The translations under genes and the position numbers were made by a program. Shown here piece by piece: positions 1-7,367 of a stretch of 52,135 bases of DNA. How positions within the stretch are numbered: the first letter of the stretch is position 1; every line of letters begins with the position of its first letter. This DNA is from an uncultured Bacteroidota bacterium (GTDB taxonomy: Bacteria > Bacteroidota > Bacteroidia > Chitinophagales > Chitinophagaceae): the NCBI GenBank assembly GCA_903824725.1, contig CAIJXU010000040.1:1-52135 (forward strand), in the 5' to 3' direction. Below the pieces are notes generated by a model that saw only the letters and a program-made list of their open reading frames with translations, did not search any database and was not told the origin of the DNA.

Positions 1-32
1 ATTATATTTTAATAATTTGACAAAATTGGTAA

Positions 33-75
33 AATACTTATTACAATAAGATATTAGAATTAAATTATAAGTATT
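33..75. repeat. AT-rich inverted repeat at the left edge
   Basis: A 9-bp perfect inverted repeat (AATACTTAT at 33-41, ATAAGTATT at 67-75) lies just after the fabD stop. All frames in positions 1-95 are closed, so this stretch is non-coding. It could help end the fabD transcript, but there is no GC-rich stem and no clear U-tract, so its role is uncertain. Confidence 0.3.
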
Positions 76-95
76 AGTTATATTCTAGAATTAAT

Positions 96-989
96 TTACC
101 CTACTCCATTCACAACTGCTTCTTTATGAACCTTTTGTACCAATCCTTGCAATACCTTACCTGGACCATACTCGGTAAATTGAGTAGCTCCATCCGCAAC
201 CATTGCTTGCACCGTTTGGGTCCACCTTACGGCACCTGTTAATTGCGCAATTAAGTTTTGCTTTATTTCACTTGGATTGGTAACCGCTGTGGCCGTTACA
301 TTTTGATACACAGGACAAATAGGTGTTTGAAATTCAGTCGCTTCAATGGCTGCTGCTAATTCAATTTTTGCAGGGTTCATTAAAGGCGAATGAAAAGCGC
401 CTCCCACGGGTAAAACCAATGCACGTTTTGCACCTGCTTCCTTCATTTTTTCGCAAGCCACTTCAATACCTTTAATACTTCCCGAAATAACCAATTGACC
501 AGGACAATTATAATTTGCAGGTACCACTATTTCTCCGGTTTCATTTTGTACCGCCGCGCAAACTTCTTCTACTTTTTCATCCGCTAATGCTAATACGGCC
601 GCCATGGTAGATGGTTGTATCTCACATGCTGCTTGCATTGCTTTTGCACGAATACTTACTAATCTTAATGCGTCTTCAAAGCTTAAACTTTTGTTGGCTA
701 CTAATGCAGAAAATTCACCTAAACTATGTCCCGCAACCATATCAGGTGCGACTGTTGGCGTAGTTAAATAGGCAATCACTGAATGGATAAATATAGCTGG
801 TTGCGTTACATTAGTTTGTTTTAATTGCTCATCGGTTCCTTCAAACATAATATCACTAATACGAAAACCAAGAATATCATTGGCTCGTTCAAATAATTCT
901 TTTGCAGCCGCATTGGTTTCGTATAAATTTTTTCCCATTCCTACAAACTGACTTCCTTGTCCTGGGAATACAAATGCACTTTTTGACAT
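96..989 (-). CDS. fabD: Malonyl-CoA:ACP transacylase FabD
   Basis: Moves the malonyl group from CoA to acyl carrier protein, supplying the extender unit for type II fatty acid synthesis in the cytosol. The N-terminal FVFPGQGSQ motif, the nucleophile elbow GHSLGE (Ser near residue 89) and the later GGAFHSPLM segment with the catalytic His are all visible; the length of about 297 aa is normal. Two in-frame ATGs are possible: 998 adds three residues, while 989 gives the family-like start MSKSAFVFPGQG. A TATTTTTG box lies at 1004-1011, so either start leaves a very short leader. The gene stands alone; other fab genes are absent here except fabI 8 kb away. Confidence 0.97.
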   Translation of the reverse strand: MSKSAFVFPGQGSQFVGMGKNLYETNAAAKELFERANDILGFRISDIMFEGTDEQLKQTNVTQPAIFIHSVIAYLTTPTVAPDMVAGHSLGEFSALVANKSLSFEDALRLVSIRAKAMQAACEIQPSTMAAVLALADEKVEEVCAAVQNETGEIVVPANYNCPGQLVISGSIKGIEVACEKMKEAGAKRALVLPVGGAFHSPLMNPAKIELAAAIEATEFQTPICPVYQNVTATAVTNPSEIKQNLIAQLTGAVRWTQTVQAMVADGATQFTEYGPGKVLQGLVQKVHKEAVVNGVG

Positions 990-1003
990 ATTACTCATTT
1001 TTA

Positions 1004-1032
1004 CAAAAATAAATGAATTCGCTTATATGCAA
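1004..1032 (-). promoter_or_regulatory. Predicted fabD promoter
   Basis: Reading the minus strand, TTG (1032-1030), an 18-nt spacer and TATTTTTG (1011-1004) match the Bacteroidota form TTTG-N19-TAnnTTTG. The box ends 5 nt before the ATG at 998 and 14 nt before the ATG at 989. Confidence 0.5.
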
Positions 1033-1056
1033 GAAAGTATTAGAAACAAAAATGAA

Positions 1057-1722
1057 CTAATCGTTTATTTCAATGTATTTTAAAAATTGCAATTTTACTT
1101 TTTCATCTTGAAACTGTCCGCCAAAAAAAGTCGTAATGGTATTAGAACTATCGTCCTTAACCCCACGACTGGATACGCATAAATGCTTTGCATCCATCAT
1201 AACAGCTACATCCTGTGTTTGCATAATAGTTTGTAAAGCTTTACCTATTTGCATGGTTAATCGCTCTTGCACTTGTGGTCGTTTTGAAAAATATTCAACC
1301 AATCTATTTAGCTTACTTAATCCAATTACTTTTCCGCTGCTGATATAGGCAACATGCGCTTTTCCGAAAAAAGGAACAAAGTGATGTTCGCAATTGGTAT
1401 AAAAATTAATATTTTTTTCAACCAACATTTCATTATACTGAAACTTATTTTCAAACAATGTCATGCTTGGCATATTAGCAGGATTTAATCCTTGGAATAA
1501 TTCCTTCACATACATTTTAGCCACTCTTAGTGGAGTACCTTTTAAACTATCATCATTTAAATCCAATCCTAAAATTTCCATGATGGCTTTAAAATGTGGT
1601 TCAATAGCTGCCACTTTTTCATCATCGGTTTTATCAAAGGCATCATTGCGCAATGGCGTTTCCACCGAACTGGCTTTATGGTCATCTCCCATTTCCTCAA
1701 TGATTAAATGGCTTAGCTCCAT
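1057..1722 (-). CDS. folE: GTP cyclohydrolase I FolE
   Basis: Converts GTP to 7,8-dihydroneopterin triphosphate, the entry step to folate and other pterins. I chose the ATG at 1722 over the upstream ATG at 1770. It leaves a 10-nt gap after the queD-like stop, has an AAGGAAG element just upstream, and puts the zinc ligands at Cys111, His114 and Cys182, almost the numbering of E. coli FolE (110/113/181). Other visible motifs are NCEHHFVPFFG, GLSKLNRLVEYF and LCVSSRGV. The length is 221 aa. The gene directly follows a pterin synthase that acts on its product, so the two are probably co-transcribed. Confidence 0.97.
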   Translation of the reverse strand: MELSHLIIEEMGDDHKASSVETPLRNDAFDKTDDEKVAAIEPHFKAIMEILGLDLNDDSLKGTPLRVAKMYVKELFQGLNPANMPSMTLFENKFQYNEMLVEKNINFYTNCEHHFVPFFGKAHVAYISSGKVIGLSKLNRLVEYFSKRPQVQERLTMQIGKALQTIMQTQDVAVMMDAKHLCVSSRGVKDDSSNTITTFFGGQFQDEKVKLQFLKYIEIND

Positions 1723-1732
1723 TTTTTCTTCC

Positions 1733-2146
1733 TTAAGCGGGGTAGTCAACAAAGTTTCTTTCTGTTTCATACAGACGAATTTTTAAATCAAGTGTTTCAG
1801 ATATTTTTGGTCTTAATAAATTATAAATCACAATGGCGATGTTCTCTGCAGTTGGATTTATATTTTTAAAAGCATCCGTATCTAAGTTTAAATTTTTGTG
1901 GTCGAACCTTGCGATCACTTCCTCGGCAACTAAATTACTCAAGTCCTTGGTGTTGATGACAAAACCAGTTTGTGCATCAGGATACCCATTTACTTGAACC
2001 ACTAGTTCGTAGTTGTGTCCATGATAATTTGGATTACTGCAGGCACCAAAAACGCGTTTGTTTTCAGCATCACTCCAATCAGCACAAAATAATCGGTGTG
2101 CAGCATTGAAATGCTCCTTTCTAAATACCGCTACTTTTTGTTCCAT
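1733..2146 (-). CDS. queD: 6-pyruvoyl-tetrahydropterin synthase / QueD family protein, copy 1
   Basis: Acts on dihydroneopterin triphosphate, giving 6-carboxy-tetrahydropterin (queuosine route) or 6-pyruvoyl-tetrahydropterin (biopterin route). The zinc histidines are His17, His42 and His44 and the catalytic Cys is Cys36, within ACSNPNYHGHNYELV. FDHKNLNLD carries the Asp/His pair and YETERNF the substrate-binding Glu. The C-x5-HGH spacing resembles animal biopterin-pathway synthases; E. coli QueD has C-x3-HGH. The 137-aa length is typical. It sits 10 nt upstream of folE in one likely operon. The exact product cannot be settled from sequence. Confidence 0.88.
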   Translation of the reverse strand: MEQKVAVFRKEHFNAAHRLFCADWSDAENKRVFGACSNPNYHGHNYELVVQVNGYPDAQTGFVINTKDLSNLVAEEVIARFDHKNLNLDTDAFKNINPTAENIAIVIYNLLRPKISETLDLKIRLYETERNFVDYPA

Positions 2147-2164
2147 GCTTCCAAATTAAGAGAT

Positions 2165-2172
2165 CAAAGTTA
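2165..2172 (-). promoter_or_regulatory. Predicted -7 box of the queD-folE operon
   Basis: TAACTTTG on the minus strand matches the Bacteroidota TAnnTTTG box exactly and ends 18 nt before the start codon. No convincing upstream TTTG element was seen at the expected spacing. Confidence 0.4.
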
Positions 2173-2299
2173 CAATAATAATAACGCTATTTGAAGCATT
2201 TTGTTTAAGCAAATACTTAAAATAGTTAAACGATTAGGGCTTTATATCCTATTTCGACAAAAAGTTCAACAATTTGAAAGGCTAAAAGGCATTTTAGAC

Positions 2300-2710
2300 T
2301 TATTCCCCAAAGTATTCAACAAAAATTCTTGGGGTCTCATATAGTTTAATACAATGTAGTTGCACCACTGGTGGGATATGCGGAGCCAATTGTTTCCAAA
2401 TGGCAATGGCTAAATTTTCAGTACTACACATTTGGCCTTGCATAAAAGGCACATCTATATTTAAATTCTTATGATCTAATTCATCAATGATATACTTGCG
2501 GATAAGGACACTTAACTTTTTAACATCAAATAAAAAGCCCGTTTCTGGGTCTGGAGTCCCTTTGATTGTAACGAAAATTTCATAATTATGCCCATGCCAG
2601 TTTTCATTGGCACATACCCCAAACACTTCCTCATTCTTTTCCCTGCTCCACTTTGGGTTAGATAATTTGTGCGCTGCATTAAAATGTTCCACTCGAGTTA
2701 AATAAACCAT
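2300..2710 (-). CDS. 6-pyruvoyl-tetrahydropterin synthase / QueD family protein, copy 2
   Basis: A second pterin synthase, clearly related to the gene at 1733-2146. Zinc histidines His14, His39 and His41 and catalytic Cys33 lie in VCANENWHGHNYEIF; LDHKNLNIDVPF and LYETPRIFVEY follow the family pattern. Several stretches (TTEN-like STENLAIAIW, HGHNY) resemble animal 6-pyruvoyl-tetrahydropterin synthase. The start at 2710 (136 aa) is preferred over the ATG at 2767, because an exact TATCTTTG promoter box at 2728-2735 lies between them and the longer start adds unconserved residues. It is divergent from mqnB. Whether the copies serve queuosine, biopterin or another pterin is unknown. Confidence 0.85.
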   Translation of the reverse strand: MVYLTRVEHFNAAHKLSNPKWSREKNEEVFGVCANENWHGHNYEIFVTIKGTPDPETGFLFDVKKLSVLIRKYIIDELDHKNLNIDVPFMQGQMCSTENLAIAIWKQLAPHIPPVVQLHCIKLYETPRIFVEYFGE

Positions 2711-2727
2711 CTCATCATTAATTTTTG

Positions 2728-2735
2728 CAAAGATA
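2728..2735 (-). promoter_or_regulatory. Predicted -7 box of the second pterin synthase
   Basis: TATCTTTG on the minus strand ends 17 nt before the ATG at 2710. It lies downstream of the alternative ATG at 2767, which supports the shorter protein. No clear -33 element was found. Confidence 0.4.
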
Positions 2736-2790
2736 TAAATTTGATCGCCAAGATAACCATTTTTCACAGCCCATTACCGACCTTTGTCCT

Positions 2791-3459
2791 ATGAGAGTCA
2801 TTATAACAGCTGCCACCAATGGGGAATGGATGCCTACTTTCCAAAAAATTAATCCTGCTTATGCGGGTTTGAACAAGCGTTTTTCGGTGGGTTTTCATGA
2901 ATCAGGCATTGGTTTGCTGGCCAGCAGCGTTTCCCTTATGAAGATGTTTGTACAAGAAACGCCTACTTTAATCATACAAGTGGGCATTGGGGGTTGCTTT
3001 GATAAAAAAATTCCTTTGGGAAAAGTATTTGCCATTAAAGATGATTTTGCAGGAGATATTGGCGTTCAAGAAAATAAGACTTGGAAAGATTTGTTTGATT
3101 TAAAATTAGACAAACCCAATGATGCCCCTTATGAAAAAAAATCATTGCCCAACCCTTGGTTAAGTCAATATAATTTATTGAAACTGCCCACTAAAAAAGG
3201 AGTGTCGGTAAATACCATTACTACAGACAAAAACAAAATTGCATTATTCAATGGCCGATACAAAGCGACTATCGAATCAATGGAAGGCGCTGCCCTTCAC
3301 TATATTGGCCGCGATTTAAATATTCCTTTTATACAAATTCGTGCGGTGTCTAATTATGTAGGTGAGCGCAATAAAGCAAAATGGAAAATGAAAGAAGCGA
3401 TTTATAATTTGAATGAAACCTTATTGCAATACTTAGATGCACTTCATAAAATTGCTTAA
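2791..3459 (+). CDS. mqnB: Futalosine hydrolase MqnB
   Basis: Cleaves futalosine to release hypoxanthine and dehypoxanthine futalosine in the alternative menaquinone pathway. The protein is a nucleoside phosphorylase/hydrolase-fold member: IIQVGIGGCF near the N-terminus, ESMEGAALHYI in the nucleoside-binding region, then IRAVSNYVGERN. The start at 2791 (MRVIITAATNGEW, 222 aa) fits the family better than the in-frame ATG at 2725, which lies inside the divergent pterin-synthase promoter region. A GACCTTTG box (2779-2786) ends 4 nt before this ATG. mqnD follows after 2 nt, which strongly supports the assignment. Confidence 0.92.
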   Translation: MRVIITAATNGEWMPTFQKINPAYAGLNKRFSVGFHESGIGLLASSVSLMKMFVQETPTLIIQVGIGGCFDKKIPLGKVFAIKDDFAGDIGVQENKTWKDLFDLKLDKPNDAPYEKKSLPNPWLSQYNLLKLPTKKGVSVNTITTDKNKIALFNGRYKATIESMEGAALHYIGRDLNIPFIQIRAVSNYVGERNKAKWKMKEAIYNLNETLLQYLDALHKIA

Positions 3460-3461
3460 CC

Positions 3462-4262
3462 ATGCCCGATTTTGAAATTGGTTTTTCACCTTGCCCTAAT
3501 GATACATTTATTTTTGATGCTTTAGTGAATCATAAAATAGATACCAAAGGATATAATTTTAAAGTGCATTTACAGGATGTTCAAACTTTAAACGAATGGG
3601 CCATCGCAGGCAAACTCCCCATTTCAAAAATCAGTTTCGGAGTATGGCCCTTAGTAAAGCATCAATACAATTTATTAAATAGCGGTGGCGCTTTAGGCAA
3701 AGGCGTAGGCCCCTTGCTTGTTTATAAGGAAGATAAAAATAGGCCCGAAGGTAAGCCAGATAAGGAATTGATGAAAGTCGCTATTCCTGGAATTAACACC
3801 ACTGCTCATTTACTTTTTAGCTTGGCATTTCCTGAAGTAAATAATAAATCGTTTTTAGTTTTCAATGAAATTGAGGATGCGGTATTAAATGGCCAAGTGG
3901 ACGCGGGCGTTATTATTCACGAAAATCGTTTTACCTACGCAAGTAAAGGATTAAATAAATGGATGGATTTAGGTACTTATTTTGAAGAAACATTTAATGC
4001 ACCCATTCCACTAGGAGGCATTATTGCACAAAATAATTTGGACCCAAATGATATTGCAATGGTAGATGCCCTCATTAAAGAAAGTATTCAATACGCATTT
4101 AAAAATAGTTACACAATTTTACCCGACTATGTGAAATTAAATTCACAAGAAATGTCCGAAGAAGTGATGCGTCAACATATTGATTTATATGTGAATGATT
4201 TTAGCATTGAGATGGGTGAAACTGGGAAAAATGCAATTGCTCATCTTTTATCCCTCCTTTAA
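3462..4262 (+). CDS. mqnD: 1,4-dihydroxy-6-naphthoate synthase MqnD
   Basis: Late enzyme of the futalosine route, converting cyclic dehypoxanthine futalosine to 1,4-dihydroxy-6-naphthoate on the way to menaquinone. The fold is that of periplasmic-binding-protein-like enzymes. Diagnostic stretches are GFSPCPNDTFIFDALV at the N-terminus, KISFGVWPLV, GGALGKGVGPLLV, and INTTAHLLF with VDAGVIIHENRFTY further on. The length (266 aa) is normal and there is no signal peptide. It is translated 2 nt after mqnB. Its last 15 bases overlap the 3' end of the convergent photolyase gene. Other mqn genes are not in this window. Confidence 0.95.
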   Translation: MPDFEIGFSPCPNDTFIFDALVNHKIDTKGYNFKVHLQDVQTLNEWAIAGKLPISKISFGVWPLVKHQYNLLNSGGALGKGVGPLLVYKEDKNRPEGKPDKELMKVAIPGINTTAHLLFSLAFPEVNNKSFLVFNEIEDAVLNGQVDAGVIIHENRFTYASKGLNKWMDLGTYFEETFNAPIPLGGIIAQNNLDPNDIAMVDALIKESIQYAFKNSYTILPDYVKLNSQEMSEEVMRQHIDLYVNDFSIEMGETGKNAIAHLLSLL

Positions 4263-5570
4263 TGCTTTTGCATAAGCAGCTAAAACGCGCTCTCGTGCTT
4301 CCTCATGTACCACGATTGGTTTAGGATATTCAAAACTATCCAACTCGGGAATCCAATGACGAATATATTTTAATTCCTTATCAAATTTTTCGGTTTGCAA
4401 ACGTGGATTAAAGACTCTAAAATAAGGTGCTGCATCACACCCACTTCCACTCGCCCACTGCCATCCGCCATTATTCGCTGCTAAATCAAAGTCTAATAAT
4501 TTTTGCGCAAAATAGGCTTCGCCCCAACGCCAGTCAATTAATAAATGTTTGGTTAAAAAACTTGCGACAATCATGCGCACTCTATTATGCATAAATCCAG
4601 TTGTATTTAATTCACGCATGCCCGCATCTACAATTGGATAACCCGTGCGTCCTTCACACCATGCTTCAAACTCTTTTTCATTATTACGCCACTCTATAAA
4701 ATCATATTTAGGCTTGAAGGATTTCCCATCTGCCACCTGCGGAAAATGCCATAATATCATATGATAAAAATCGCGCCATATAAGTTCATTAAAAAAAGTG
4801 GCATTTAAGCTTTGTGTCTCCAATGCCAATGTCCTAGCGGATATGGTGCCAAATCTTAAATGGACACTTAAGTGGGTAGTCGCATTCAAAGCTGGAAAAT
4901 TTCTTTGCTCGGTATAATTTTTCACGACCGAATTTTTAAACTGCATTGGAGGAATGACTAAATCTGTTTTTTCAAAACCTATCTCTTTTAATGTAGGAAT
5001 TTTAAAAGCCTTGCTATCAAAAAAATAATCAAGCAATTTTTCGGACGGAAATTTCTTTGGTGTTTTCACTGCCCATGCTGCTCTCCATTTATTTGCATAG
5101 GGAGTATAAATGGTGTAAGGGGTTCCATCATCTTTGATCACTTCCTCTTTTTCAAAAATAACTTGATCCTTAAAATGATGATAAGTAGCATTCTTTTTAA
5201 AAGCCATCTTTTCAATAGCTGTATCTCTTGCATTTGCCTTAGGACCATAATCATGATTCGTGTATACCGCCTTTATATTAAATTCAGAAAATAATTTTTC
5301 AAAAACTTCCGTTGGCGTACCATACTGCACCCAAAGCGATTTGCCTTTTGCCACTAAATCTCCTTGCAGCCGAGTCAGGGTTTGATGAATAAAATCAACC
5401 CTTCTATCCGCCTTATCTTCTGATTGATTTAAAATGGTTTTATCAAATACGAAAATAGGTAACACCTGTAGGCCTTCTAATTTGGCCTGATAAAGTGCAT
5501 GGTACAATCCTGCATTATCCTCCCATCTTAAATCACGCCTAAACCAAAATATATTTATTTGTTTTGCCAT
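4248..5570 (-). CDS. phr: Deoxyribodipyrimidine photolyase (cryptochrome/photolyase family)
   Basis: Light-driven repair of UV pyrimidine dimers using FAD and an antenna cofactor. The N-terminal Rossmann-like antenna domain begins INIFWFRRDLRWEDN. The C-terminal FAD domain shows HLRFGTISAR, ELIWRDFYHMIL, GYPIVDAGMREL, NRVRMIVASFL and NNGGWQWASGSGCDAAPYF, which carry the conserved FAD- and lesion-contacting Asn, Trp and Asp residues. The 440 aa fit a class I CPD photolyase; a 6-4 or cryptochrome function is less likely but cannot be excluded. It converges on mqnD with a 15-bp overlap. A degenerate promoter box, TATTTTTA, lies about 24 nt upstream. Confidence 0.93.
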   Translation of the reverse strand: MAKQINIFWFRRDLRWEDNAGLYHALYQAKLEGLQVLPIFVFDKTILNQSEDKADRRVDFIHQTLTRLQGDLVAKGKSLWVQYGTPTEVFEKLFSEFNIKAVYTNHDYGPKANARDTAIEKMAFKKNATYHHFKDQVIFEKEEVIKDDGTPYTIYTPYANKWRAAWAVKTPKKFPSEKLLDYFFDSKAFKIPTLKEIGFEKTDLVIPPMQFKNSVVKNYTEQRNFPALNATTHLSVHLRFGTISARTLALETQSLNATFFNELIWRDFYHMILWHFPQVADGKSFKPKYDFIEWRNNEKEFEAWCEGRTGYPIVDAGMRELNTTGFMHNRVRMIVASFLTKHLLIDWRWGEAYFAQKLLDFDLAANNGGWQWASGSGCDAAPYFRVFNPRLQTEKFDKELKYIRHWIPELDSFEYPKPIVVHEEARERVLAAYAKALKEG

Positions 5571-5652
5571 TCTATTTCTATTAACAATACAAGTTAAAAA
5601 TAGTTGTCTCCCCTTTTAATTAAATACTGCTTTTTTATATTTAATTTTAGAT

Positions 5653-6456
5653 ATGCAAATAAGTACAATCATTTCGACCTTGGAATCCTGGGCGCCTTTA
5701 TCTTATCAGGAATCCTATGACAATTCAGGTCTGATAATTGGTGACCCGCTCGCTCCATGTACTGGTATTTTATGCTCTTTGGATTGTACCGAAGCCGTCA
5801 TTGACGAAGCAATTGCAAAAGGTTGCAACCTAATTGTAAGCCACCATCCCATTGTTTTTAAAGGAATTAAACAGTTTGTACCTAGTCATTATGTGACGCG
5901 TGTGGCCACCAAGGCCCTCCAAAATAAGATTGCCCTTTATGCCATTCATACCAACTTAGATAATATCATAGATGGGGTGAATAAATCCATAGCCGACAAG
6001 CTACGTCTTGAAAATCGTTCCATTTTAGCCCCTCAGCCCGGAATTTTTGACAAAAATGGGGACCCGGTGGGAGCAGGACTCGTTGGAGAGCTTCCCTTGG
6101 AGACTGATGAGCAGGATTTTTTAAACTGGGTGAAAGAAAAGTTTAATTTATCCATGCTTAAGCATACTCCTTTTATAAATAAACAATTGAAAACCATCGC
6201 CTTATGTGGTGGCGCGGGTAGCTTTTTAATTGACCTAGTTAAAAGCAAGAATATTGACTGTTTTATAACCAGCGACCTCAAATACCATGAATTTTTTGAG
6301 GCGGATGGGCAATTTTTATTAGTGGACATTGGCCACGGGGAAAGCGAACAATTTGTTCCGGCCTTAATTGTTGCTTTTTTAACAGGTAAATTCCCTACCT
6401 TTGCCGTCCTCCAATCCTTGGTAAACACCCAACCGGTGCGTTATCTTAAAGATTGA
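5653..6456 (+). CDS. NIF3-family dinuclear metal protein, short form
   Basis: Member of the NIF3/YbgI family, hexameric proteins with a two-metal site; the biochemical role is still poorly defined despite the label GTP cyclohydrolase I type 2. Likely metal ligands are visible: His64 and His65 in VSHHPIVFKG, Asp103 in HTNLDNIIDG, and the C-terminal DIGHGESEQF. At 267 aa it resembles the short E. coli YbgI form and lacks the roughly 100-residue central insert seen in longer homologues of about 365 aa. The zinc-ribbon gene follows after 39 nt, a common gene pair in this phylum. A TAATTTTA box ends 3 nt before the ATG. Confidence 0.92.
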   Translation: MQISTIISTLESWAPLSYQESYDNSGLIIGDPLAPCTGILCSLDCTEAVIDEAIAKGCNLIVSHHPIVFKGIKQFVPSHYVTRVATKALQNKIALYAIHTNLDNIIDGVNKSIADKLRLENRSILAPQPGIFDKNGDPVGAGLVGELPLETDEQDFLNWVKEKFNLSMLKHTPFINKQLKTIALCGGAGSFLIDLVKSKNIDCFITSDLKYHEFFEADGQFLLVDIGHGESEQFVPALIVAFLTGKFPTFAVLQSLVNTQPVRYLKD

Positions 6457-6495
6457 GGTTCACAGCATTAAGACCATCCAAATAAATTTGAAAAT

Positions 6496-7257
6496 ATGGC
6501 ATCAGTCAAAGACTTTTCAGTAGAAGAAAAATTAGTAAACCTTTACAGACTTCAACGCGTTGATAGTAGTATCGATGAAATTGAAATTCTTCGTGGTGAA
6601 TTACCCATGGAAGTAAAGGATTTGGAAGATGAAGTTCAAGGATTAATGAACAGACAAAATAGAATCGAAGAAGAAATTAATGGTATCACTGAATTCATTG
6701 AAGTAAAAAAAGCAGCGATCAAAGAAAGCGAAGCTTTACTTGCTAAATATGAATCTCAAAGTGAGAATGTTAAAAATAATCGCGAGTTTGAAGCAATTAA
6801 CAAAGAGCTTGAAATGCAAGGTTTAGAAATTAAACTTGCCGAAAAGCACATTCGTGACGCCAATGAAGATTTAGGCGAAAAAATTAGAGTATTAGATGCT
6901 GCTAAAAAAACCATCGCTTCTAAAGACGGTGTGTTGACTCATAAAAAAAGTGAATTAGAAAAAATCATCGCTGATACTGAAATTGAAGAAAAAGATTTAA
7001 GAAAAAAGAGCGAAGATGCACGTGCACATATTGACGAGCGTTTATTATACAGCTACGACCGTATCCGCAACAGTTACCACAATGGCTTAGCCGTAGTGAC
7101 TGTTGAAAGAGATGCTTGTGGCGGTTGCTTTAACTCAATTCCTCCTCAACGTCAAAGCGAAATTAGATTACACAAAAAAATCATCGTTTGTGAAAACTGC
7201 GGTCGTATTTTAGTGGAATCAGATGTGGCCAACGCCCCAGAAAAGAGCAAAAAGTAG
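6496..7257 (+). CDS. Coiled-coil protein with C4 zinc ribbon
   Basis: Of unknown biochemical role. Roughly residues 10-190 are charged and heptad-rich (many Glu, Lys and Leu), predicting a long antiparallel coiled coil. The C-terminal part carries a four-Cys zinc ribbon: CGGC, then about 20 residues, then CENC. It has no signal peptide, so it is cytoplasmic. The layout matches the C4-type zinc-ribbon family (253 aa is typical), members of which have been linked to nucleic-acid or translation-related functions. It is the second gene of a likely two-gene unit with NIF3 and is followed at once by a rho-independent terminator. Confidence 0.88.
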   Translation: MASVKDFSVEEKLVNLYRLQRVDSSIDEIEILRGELPMEVKDLEDEVQGLMNRQNRIEEEINGITEFIEVKKAAIKESEALLAKYESQSENVKNNREFEAINKELEMQGLEIKLAEKHIRDANEDLGEKIRVLDAAKKTIASKDGVLTHKKSELEKIIADTEIEEKDLRKKSEDARAHIDERLLYSYDRIRNSYHNGLAVVTVERDACGGCFNSIPPQRQSEIRLHKKIIVCENCGRILVESDVANAPEKSKK

Positions 7258-7284
7258 GTTCAACCCCTATTCGAAAATATTCCT

Positions 7285-7314
7285 AAAAGGTCCTAAGCAA
7301 TTGGGACCTTTTTT
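7285..7314 (+). terminator. Rho-independent terminator after the zinc-ribbon gene
   Basis: AAAAGGTCC (7285-7293) pairs with GGACCTTTT (7304-7312) around a 10-nt loop, and the run of six T (7309-7314) follows. It separates the NIF3/zinc-ribbon unit from recN. Confidence 0.85.
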
Positions 7315-7367
7315 CGTAAGAACAAAATTTGTGCAGCATTTTTGTCTATTGTATCTTGCATCAAGCC

